Made by a program: the position numbers and the translations under genes. A model generated the notes under the pieces. The model did not search any database, was not told where the DNA came from, and saw only the letters and a list, made by a program, of their open reading frames with translations. DNA of 64,000 nucleotides from a virus. Location: IMG/VR virus record IMGVR_UViG_3300036985_002657, positions 1-64,000 of that record. One strand, 5' to 3'. Below, one piece after another: positions 58,109 through 64,000 of the stretch (positions are counted from its first letter, which is position 1; every line of letters starts with the position of its first letter).

Positions 58109-60073
58109 TCAGGCGACGAGAATCCGTGCGTTGAGTCCGAGCGCGCGTTCGATCGACTGCATCTCGCCAGCGGAGAGAGCGCGGTTGTAGATGAGGACGC
58201 GATTGAGCGAGCCGGGCCAGAAAAGCGCGGGTCCATTTCGAGCGAACAGGTCAAGCGGGTAGCTGCCGAACACGCCTGTATTGTTCGCCATGATCACCGG
58301 AGTCCCCGCTACGGTGGAACCGTTGCGCCTAAACGTCACCTCTGGACTGGGCGCAGAGAAGTCGTTTTGCTGCGTGTAAACGATGCCAGCCGCCAGCGTC
58401 TCTGTAATGGAATACTGGTTATAGCCGACGTTACCGCCCGCTGTCCCGGTGATAACGGCGGCGCTGCCGTTGACAGACGCCTCAAAGATTCCGTTGGCCG
58501 AGGGGATAGCGGAAGACGCGCCGAGAGACATAACCGCGCCAACCGCAGCGCCTGCAAACGCATCCTTGATGACCATGACCACCGTGATCGCCTGCGCGCC
58601 AGCCAACTGCGAGATCGACGCCGTGCTCGTCAGCACGTCACCGACGCCGTTGCCCGTGTACGTCGGCTGCCCGTTGATCGCGGCGTCGCGCGTGATCGTG
58701 CCGTTGAAGATGTAGCCGTTCTTTCGGTCGAGGATGCTCGTCAGCGCACCCGCAGAGTCGAGCGCGGGGTTGATGTCGATGACCAGGCCGCTGATGCTGG
58801 CGGGGTCGAAGGGAGCTGTGACGGGGAGGGCGTATGGCTCACCGATGCGGGCGTTGGCGTAGTACAGCGGGCCGAGGGCGTATCGCCCGCAGTACAGAGC
58901 AGCCTGCGTCTGCGTGACTGCGATCCCCTGCGGTCCCGTGCCGTTGCCAGCGGCAGCGCCAGTGACAGTCATATGCGCGGCGGGTCGGTCGCTCTCAGCG
59001 GTCATCACTATGTTGCGGCCGAACGTGAGCCCGTTGGAACTGAACTGCCCGACGTTCGCTACCTGCTCCGTGATCACGGCAATGCCGGGGCGACTGTCTT
59101 GCCCATTGTAGGTCGCGTTCCCGATCGTGTAGTACGCGCTCGCAGAACTCGCCTCACCAGTGCCATAGATCGGTGAGAAGCGAAACGACGTGCGGCCCGA
59201 CAGCATCGCAGTCGGCGTGACCGGCCACGTCATATCGTCGCCTGCGCGGAGCACTGCGAGGTTCGTCGTGCGGACGTAAGAACTCGGCGCGTTGAACGCG
59301 GAACCGCCGATCAGATTGCTCTTGACATCGAAGCCCCAGACTTCGACCGATTGCGCGGTGCCCGCTGCGTCGTTCTGAACCCCGATCGCCGGGACCGTCG
59401 CGCCCGTGCCCCAGTTACGCAGATCCTCGATGCGAGTCCACGTCGTCCCAACCGCCTTGTCCACGGTGATCGGAGCGGTCGCGTCGCGGAGCAGAAACGA
59501 TATCCTGACGTTTCCCGGTCCCGCTGGGCGGCGCACCCAGACGGTTGTGACGTAGAACGCGGCGTCGGCGGTGCCCGCGATGGTGCGAGTTACCTTGTCG
59601 GTGGCGACCGACGTGAACGTGACGGTCTTGCAATCGACCTGTCCATCGGGCGCAGTCGTGACACCGGCCCCGACCGTCGCGCCGGTCTTCGTCCAACTCG
59701 CGTCGTCGAGCGCCTCCGAGTACAGGCACAGGTTCGTCTGCGGTGCCTCAAACAAATACAAACCCGACACCCCATCGCGCTTGTCCTCGCGGATCGTGTC
59801 GTTGCCAGCCCACGAGAGGAACCCACCCGCCGTGTTCGGCGGCGCGGTGTAGTAGCTGGCTTCGGTGGCGCGCGTGAAGGTGCCACCGCCGCCGGGCTTG
59901 AACGACACGAGCGGGCGCAGCCCACCGGCACCTGACGATCCGCCGTCAAAGAAGTTTCGCTCGAGTACGTCGAGAAAGCTCTGCTGGTACAGACTCGACC
60001 CGTGGCACAGGCCGCGATTGCGGCGTGCGTGACGCCGCACCGTCTCGAGCTCGTCAGCGGCGTATCGGATCAT
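58109..60073 (-). CDS. Large fibre-like protein with lectin-type C-terminal domain
   Basis: A 654-residue protein. The region near 60-130 (GGTFTRATEASYYTA, EAPQTNLCLYSEALDDASWT) is a module common in phage fibre and appendage proteins. The last 230 residues resemble a concanavalin/LamG jelly-roll (GVFGSYPLDLFARNGPALF, LNRVLIYNRALSAGEMQSIE), likely binding carbohydrate. Its location between terminase and portal suggests a head-attached fibre rather than a tail fibre. Confidence 0.7.
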   Translation of the reverse strand: MIRYAADELETVRRHARRNRGLCHGSSLYQQSFLDVLERNFFDGGSSGAGGLRPLVSFKPGGGGTFTRATEASYYTAPPNTAGGFLSWAGNDTIREDKRDGVSGLYLFEAPQTNLCLYSEALDDASWTKTGATVGAGVTTAPDGQVDCKTVTFTSVATDKVTRTIAGTADAAFYVTTVWVRRPAGPGNVRISFLLRDATAPITVDKAVGTTWTRIEDLRNWGTGATVPAIGVQNDAAGTAQSVEVWGFDVKSNLIGGSAFNAPSSYVRTTNLAVLRAGDDMTWPVTPTAMLSGRTSFRFSPIYGTGEASSASAYYTIGNATYNGQDSRPGIAVITEQVANVGQFSSNGLTFGRNIVMTAESDRPAAHMTVTGAAAGNGTGPQGIAVTQTQAALYCGRYALGPLYYANARIGEPYALPVTAPFDPASISGLVIDINPALDSAGALTSILDRKNGYIFNGTITRDAAINGQPTYTGNGVGDVLTSTASISQLAGAQAITVVMVIKDAFAGAAVGAVMSLGASSAIPSANGIFEASVNGSAAVITGTAGGNVGYNQYSITETLAAGIVYTQQNDFSAPSPEVTFRRNGSTVAGTPVIMANNTGVFGSYPLDLFARNGPALFWPGSLNRVLIYNRALSAGEMQSIERALGLNARILVA

Positions 60074-60076
60074 GGC

Positions 60077-60355
60077 TCACGCCTCGGCGACGATGCGGAC
60101 GACAGGTGTGCCCGCGCCGCGTCGGACCCAGACCTTCTTGACGGTCTGCGCGAACTTCATCGCGCTCACCTGTCCAGGGGTCAATCGCCCGTGCACGTCC
60201 ACGCCGTCGAAGCTGACCTCGACGTAGTTCGCAGTCGTCGCGTCCTCGTTGATCACGATGATGCTGCGCGGCTCGAATGGCACAGTGAAGTCCGGCGCAC
60301 TGACGGCAGCGAACGCGGCGGGCGCAGTCACGGAAGTCGAATAGATGCTCGGCAT
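60077..60355 (-). CDS. 92-residue virion-type protein, unknown
   Basis: A small beta protein (FEPRSIIVINEDATTANYVE, GQVSAMKFAQTVKKVWVR) typical of small phage jelly-roll proteins that form trimeric knobs or attach fibres. It lies three bases before the large lectin-like gene. Confidence 0.6.
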   Translation of the reverse strand: MPSIYSTSVTAPAAFAAVSAPDFTVPFEPRSIIVINEDATTANYVEVSFDGVDVHGRLTPGQVSAMKFAQTVKKVWVRRGAGTPVVRIVAEA

Positions 60356-60399
60356 GGCGCGAGTCTATCGCGCCGCGCAGCAGAGCGCCAGAGGGCGCG

Positions 60400-61926
60400 T
60401 CAGCGTGTGTGCGTGTCGATGCGGAACGTGCTCGCGCGTTTCTTCTCGGGCTGGCGACTGCCCTCTCGAGCGAACCACAGCGACATCAAGTGATCGCTCG
60501 TGTGCTGGTTCGGATCATAGTAGACCATGCCGGTGACGAGCGCGCCGATCTCTGCGTTGGCTGGCTTGCCGTTGATCGACGGTATGATCCACTTACCGTT
60601 CGCCATCTCGGTCGCCAGCGACTCGACACCGAACTCGGGGCTCATCTTGTTCTTGCCCGTGAAGAACGCGCGCACCGGCACAGCACTCTCGCTCTTAGTG
60701 AAGTCGACGATGAACTGTTGCGCCGCGTTGTTCTCCACGATCACGATGCTGCCGAATCGCCGATGCGTGTCGATGATGCGGTCAACGATGTCGCGCGCTG
60801 CCCACCGACCAGACTCGACGCAGAGGATCTCGCGGTCCTCATTCGGGTGCACGATGATCGTACTGAGCACCGTCAAGTCTGCGCCATGCTTGGCGCGGAC
60901 GCCGAGATCGACTCCGGTGTAGACGCGAAAGCCGTTCGGGATCTGCGACAGCGCATAGCTCGGGACGTGTCCATCGCCGCGCCGCAAACACGCCTCGATC
61001 CACTCACGCTTGAACCGCGACTGCGATTCGTCACGGGGGATGCAGAGCAGGAGCCGGGCGAACTCGTGCGGGTGTAGCTCGCCGCGCTTTCGCTCGATGC
61101 GGTCCTCGGGCCAGCGGTCAGGCCAGGTGCTCCGGTGGGTGGTGGGATCGAGCACCGGGAACTTGCGCCAGGTGTAGGTGCCGCTGCCTGCGAGCTCGTG
61201 CATCAGGTCTTCGGGATGGTAGGCGTTGCCGAGCAGGCGCACTCTGCCTTCGGGCGTCATGCGGGACATGGGGACGCCGAAGTACCAGTCCTTCGCGTCC
61301 TGGCGGCGGACGGGCGAGCTGGTGTTGTTCTGGTTGAGCAGATCGTCGCCGATGAAGCGATCGGTGCGCGCGCCCATCAGCGAGGCGATGCCGACGCTGG
61401 TCGCCTGCACGCTGGGGTCTTTCGGCATCCCCTTACGGCCTGGGATGTCTACGGCGATCATCGTCGCGGCCCACACCGGCCCCGGCTTGAGGTCGGGGAA
61501 GACATCGTGGATCGGTCCCGGCTGTTGGATGTAGCGGCGGAGGGCGGAGACGATACGCGAGGCGTACCGCGAGGTCGCCGACGCGATCACGAAGCGGAGG
61601 CGCGGGTTGCGCCCGAGCTCCCATAGCGTGTGACCGATCGAGAGTTGGACCGTCTTGCCGCTCTCGACGTGGCCCCAGATGATCAGCCGATCGTGCTGGC
61701 AGGCGAGATTCTGGAACTGCTCGTGCATCGCCGACTGGACGATTGGGATGCCGCGCTCCTCGTCGCGAAGCACGAGCTCGCAGAACTCGTTAGGGTCTTC
61801 GCGCGCCAGGCGGACGCGCTGCCAGTAGAGCGCCTCACGGATGGCGGTCGCCTCCTTCGGGTTCTTGCGAATCCAGTGGGCGAGTTCCGCCTTGGGCATC
61901 TGGCGGAGGATATTGAGCTCGATCAC
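60400..61926 (-). CDS. Terminase large subunit
   Basis: A 508-residue packaging motor. The ATPase domain has Walker A GHVESGKT (85-92), a Walker B FIGDDLL (191-197) and a coupling motif region near 231 (LLGNAY). The nuclease domain shows YTGVDLGVR (Asp340) and GADLTVL (Asp350) and a late acidic region (NAEIGALVTGMVYYD). It would cut concatemers and pump DNA through the portal. Length fits the family. Confidence 0.9.
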   Translation of the reverse strand: MIELNILRQMPKAELAHWIRKNPKEATAIREALYWQRVRLAREDPNEFCELVLRDEERGIPIVQSAMHEQFQNLACQHDRLIIWGHVESGKTVQLSIGHTLWELGRNPRLRFVIASATSRYASRIVSALRRYIQQPGPIHDVFPDLKPGPVWAATMIAVDIPGRKGMPKDPSVQATSVGIASLMGARTDRFIGDDLLNQNNTSSPVRRQDAKDWYFGVPMSRMTPEGRVRLLGNAYHPEDLMHELAGSGTYTWRKFPVLDPTTHRSTWPDRWPEDRIERKRGELHPHEFARLLLCIPRDESQSRFKREWIEACLRRGDGHVPSYALSQIPNGFRVYTGVDLGVRAKHGADLTVLSTIIVHPNEDREILCVESGRWAARDIVDRIIDTHRRFGSIVIVENNAAQQFIVDFTKSESAVPVRAFFTGKNKMSPEFGVESLATEMANGKWIIPSINGKPANAEIGALVTGMVYYDPNQHTSDHLMSLWFAREGSRQPEKKRASTFRIDTHTR

Positions 61927-62747
61927 TTCGTCGCCTTCCGCTTCTTGCGGCGCTTGCCGGTGTGTAGCTCGATCACTGTAGCTCCGTCGTCGGTGCCGTC
62001 CTCGAACGCCTCGTCAGGGATGTTGATCTCGATGGTGCCGTCGGCGCGGGTGTAGCTCACCGTCTGCCCCGCCGTCTGCACCACGGCCCGGCGCAGCGTG
62101 CGCTCGATGCCGAGGAGCTCCTCGACAGCCTCCTCCGCAGTCACCTCCTCGAGCTGAGACTGGATGCCGATGATGTCGGTCGGCTCGCCAAGTCGGATGC
62201 GTTCGATCTCGAGTGCAGTGCGGATACTGTCGTTCGTCGATCGGACGATGAAGGCGGTGTCACCGATCGCCTTGATCGTCTCCTTGGCGGTGAGGTTGGA
62301 CTTCTCGATCAGCTCGGGCAGTTTCTTGAGCAGCGGCAGCAGAGTGCGGATCAACGACTGCGCAACGCCGCCCATGGCGATCGCGCTCGTGCGGGCGACG
62401 GCGGCGGCCTGTGCCTCCTCACCGGCGCTCTTGACGGCGTCCTGTCGAGCGCGGCTGCGTTCGAGAGCAACCGCCGCTTTCTCTTGTTCTTGCAGGCGTT
62501 GGCGCTCTGCGCGGGCGCTCAGCATCTCGTTCTTGATCACATCGCGAATGGGGACTGCCCATTCGTGGTTCTTCAGATCGAGCCATCCTTTGCCCCACCC
62601 ACGCGCTGCCGTGCGTCTATCGCACCCTGCGGCTCGTGCTGCAAAAGAGGCGTTCCCAGGCTGTTCTCGATACCCATCTACCAGCAGGTCGTACATCTCC
62701 TTCGTGACGGGCCTTCGCCCACGCCGGGTTGAGTTCACATCACTCAT
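61923..62747 (-). CDS. Probable terminase small subunit
   Basis: A 274-residue protein directly before the large terminase, overlapping it as ATGA. The first 70 residues look like a helix-turn-helix (VTKEMYDLLVDGYREQPGNA, ARAAGCDRRTAARGWGKGWL), followed by a long coiled coil (LQEQEKAAVALERSRARQDA) and a C-terminal acidic then basic segment (TGKRRKKRKATK). DNA-binding plus oligomerisation fits the packaging-site recognition subunit. Confidence 0.75.
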   Translation of the reverse strand: MSDVNSTRRGRRPVTKEMYDLLVDGYREQPGNASFAARAAGCDRRTAARGWGKGWLDLKNHEWAVPIRDVIKNEMLSARAERQRLQEQEKAAVALERSRARQDAVKSAGEEAQAAAVARTSAIAMGGVAQSLIRTLLPLLKKLPELIEKSNLTAKETIKAIGDTAFIVRSTNDSIRTALEIERIRLGEPTDIIGIQSQLEEVTAEEAVEELLGIERTLRRAVVQTAGQTVSYTRADGTIEINIPDEAFEDGTDDGATVIELHTGKRRKKRKATK

Positions 62748-62952
62748 CGTGGACCTCGATGGTGATGTCCTCTGCGGCGTCTGCCTGCTGGGTGATGGGC
62801 ACAGGGTGTAGCTTCTCGGCCATCGCTTGTCGGATCAAAACGGCTGTGGGCAGATTCACTTGCTTGGCGTAGCGAGTGAAGTCTGCCCACAGTCGATCGT
62901 TGTATCGGATGGGACGCGGCGTTGACGGGCCGCGGGTGTAGCGATCGGGCAT
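62740..62952 (-). CDS. Small ribbon-helix-helix-like protein
   Basis: A 70-residue protein: PIRYNDRLWADFTRYAKQVN followed by LPTAVLIRQAMAEKL looks like a strand plus two helices of the ribbon-helix-helix fold, a DNA-binding fold used by many small regulators. The inverted repeat at 62960-63008 ends seven bases before the ATG and could be its operator. It overlaps the small terminase start by eight bases. Confidence 0.6.
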   Translation of the reverse strand: MPDRYTRGPSTPRPIRYNDRLWADFTRYAKQVNLPTAVLIRQAMAEKLHPVPITQQADAAEDITIEVHDE

Positions 62953-62959
62953 CACGGGA

Positions 62960-63008
62960 GACGGAAGCTACACCTGCGCGGTGTAGCTCGCAAGGTGTAG
63001 CTTCCGTC
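62960..63008. repeat. Perfect 16-bp inverted repeat with a third copy in the loop
   Basis: GACGGAAGCTACACCT (62960-62975) and its exact complement at 62993-63008 enclose 17 bases. Inside, GGTGTAGCT (62980-62988) can pair with AGCTACACC (62966-62974) instead, giving a 9-bp stem with a five-base loop. Two mutually exclusive hairpins are possible. It sits between the lipoprotein gene and the ribbon-helix-helix-like gene, directly before the latter's start. Confidence 0.85.
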
Positions 63009-63022
63009 GGGCGACTCGTGCG

Positions 63023-63655
63023 CTACGGGCGGCGGTAGAAATCGTTGGCGGTGTTGCCACAGGAGACGGGGATCAGGCCCAACCGGACTGCGCGATGGTG
63101 GTCCATGTCGCCGCCCCAGTCCTCAACCTCGCCTGCGCACGGGCTCCACCCGCGCACGTCCTCGAGCGTGCGCTGAACGACCTCGCGCGCCTTGGCGAGC
63201 ACTGCGAGCCATCGTGCGCGGAAGCTGCTCCACGGTGTCGCCGGGACCATCCTCACCACGCCGCCGCGCGGCCCGCTGAGCCTTGGCGCAGTCGGCCAGT
63301 GCGCGGGCGCGCTGCCGTCTTCAGCAAGCTCCGCAACCCACTGGCGCGGCGAAGTCGGCGCATACGCGCGCTTGCCGAGTGTCGCTCCGGCGTAGGCGCG
63401 AGCGAAGCCGACATAGCTCATGCGCTGCCGTGCGGCCCCACGCAGGATGACTTCGTGGATTGCATAGCCGTCGCCGCGATCGAAGCACTGCCAGTCTGCT
63501 TCACTGACGCAGATCCGCGCGAGCGCGACTGCTGGCGAGATCGGGCGGGTCTGCGCGTCTGCCGTCGAACAGGCAGCGAGGATCAACGCGGCGATCACTG
63601 CGAGTAGCAGAAGATCGCTGGCGTCGAGATTGTCTTTCGGGTGTAGCTTGTCCAT
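63023..63655 (-). CDS. Lipoprotein with possible cell-envelope role
   Basis: A 210-residue protein with a signal (LLLLAVIAALILAAC) ending in a clear lipobox LAAC. The mature part (ICVSEADWQCFDRGDGYAIH, MSYVGFARAYAGATLGKRAY, WRARWLAVL-like FRARWLAVLAKAREVVQ) is not recognised, though the pattern with two Cys and aromatic helices recalls secreted hydrolase-like domains. AAGGAA lies four bases before ATG 63655; the ATG at 63673 is an alternative start. Phage lipoproteins may block superinfection. Confidence 0.65.
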   Translation of the reverse strand: MDKLHPKDNLDASDLLLLAVIAALILAACSTADAQTRPISPAVALARICVSEADWQCFDRGDGYAIHEVILRGAARQRMSYVGFARAYAGATLGKRAYAPTSPRQWVAELAEDGSAPAHWPTAPRLSGPRGGVVRMVPATPWSSFRARWLAVLAKAREVVQRTLEDVRGWSPCAGEVEDWGGDMDHHRAVRLGLIPVSCGNTANDFYRRP

Positions 63656-63672
63656 CGGATTCCTTAGCCTCA

Positions 63673-63990
63673 TCACTCTGTCTGTGCCAGCGCGTGCGCC
63701 ACGCGCTTGACGAACTCGGCCTCACTGATGATCTCGATCGGCAGGCCCTTGGCGCGGTACGCCTCGGCCTTCTTCTTCTTGCCGCTCGCCGTGCCTGCTG
63801 CGATTGCGCTGTCGCTGATCACGAGGATGTTGGTCTCCTTCGTCAACGTGCCTGGCGTGCTCCCGCCGTGCTCGGTGACAAGCGCCTGTGCGACCATGCG
63901 ATCCATATCGGCAAGCGCGCCGGTGAAGACGACCTTCTTGCCTGCGAAGCAAGACCACGCCGCGCTGCCCTCCGTGAGCGCAGCAATCAT
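63673..63990 (-). CDS. BRCT-domain protein, possibly partial
   Basis: At least 105 residues containing a BRCT domain: FAGKKVVFTGALADMDRMVA, VTEHGGSTPGTLTKETNILV, KAEAYRAKGLPIEIISEAEF. This matches the BRCT of NAD-dependent DNA ligases and related small phage proteins. The frame stays open to the window edge, so it may be the C-terminal end of a larger protein such as a ligase or exonuclease fusion rather than a stand-alone domain. Its stop overlaps the start region of the lipoprotein frame. Confidence 0.75.
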   Translation of the reverse strand: MIAALTEGSAAWSCFAGKKVVFTGALADMDRMVAQALVTEHGGSTPGTLTKETNILVISDSAIAAGTASGKKKKAEAYRAKGLPIEIISEAEFVKRVAHALAQTE

Positions 63991-64000
63991 CGTCGCCGTG

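Larger units (their letters stand above)
61071..63648. repeat. Scattered GGTGTAGCT 9-mers around the terminase genes
   Basis: The 9-mer GGTGTAGCT (AGCTACACC on the coding minus strand) is found at 61071, 62049, 62805, 62980, 62994 and 63640, with near matches at 61962 and 62934. Two of the copies are in the spacer at 62956-63022; the others are in codons of several genes and encode different residues (SYT, LHP). Such density of a 9-mer in 2.6 kb is not expected by chance. It may be a packaging or protein-binding motif. Confidence 0.5.

Overview
The window is 64 kb of a tailed double-stranded DNA phage with a contractile tail (myovirus morphology). The evidence is a tail sheath, a tail tube, a tape measure, gp25-like, J-like and spike-like baseplate genes, a large terminase, a portal, a scaffold and a capsid gene. 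The DNA is GC-rich, genes are packed with ATGA, GTGA or TGATG stop/start overlaps, and GTG starts are common. A lysis cassette with an N-terminally anchored coiled-coil protein and a small lipoprotein (spanin-like pair) points to a Gram-negative host. I recognise no integrase, CRISPR array, tRNA or rRNA gene, and I cannot name a close relative.

Layout. Bases 1-21005 are all plus strand: replicative helicase, primase, an NMAD1/DUF1599 protein, several small proteins, a family A DNA polymerase with a fused uracil-DNA-glycosylase-like domain, an ssDNA-binding protein, a RecA-like recombinase, SbcD/SbcC-type nuclease subunits and a DEDD exonuclease. Next comes a tightly coupled block at 13892-20096: folE, a QueD-like T-fold protein, a glycosyltransferase, a radical SAM/SPASM protein, a P-loop kinase, a DpdA-like transglycosylase, a ParB-like protein and queE. 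An HNH endonuclease ends the strand. A strong terminator at 21030-21059 separates this from bases 21067-63990, which are all minus strand. In transcription order (high to low coordinate) these are a BRCT protein, a lipoprotein, terminase, fibre/lectin-like protein, portal, HAD phosphatase, head morphogenesis proteins, a stray queD, scaffold, major capsid, connectors, collagen-like fibre, sheath, tube, tape-measure chaperones (with a probable -1 frameshift), tape measure, baseplate, tail proteins and the lysis genes.

The most interesting content is a likely 7-deazaguanine DNA-modification system. FolE, QueD and QueE would make 7-carboxy-7-deazaguanine (CDG) from GTP, and DpdA would exchange it into DNA. 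No queC is visible, but there is a second QueD-like protein that keeps the zinc histidines and lacks the catalytic cysteine, plus a glycosyltransferase, a radical SAM enzyme and a kinase in the same operon. This combination could make an unusual or further decorated deazaguanine.

The non-coding DNA is also unusual. Four long perfect inverted repeats (15-22 bp arms) abut or contain start codons (DNA polymerase, recA, a connector-region gene, and a small gene beside terminase). A 230-bp spacer after the capsid gene can fold on the transcribed strand into a branched RNA with two UUCG-capped hairpins. A repeated element containing CGCACAAGGC sits in five early-region spacers. Gene limits were read by eye from the sequence; functions of many small structural genes remain unassigned.
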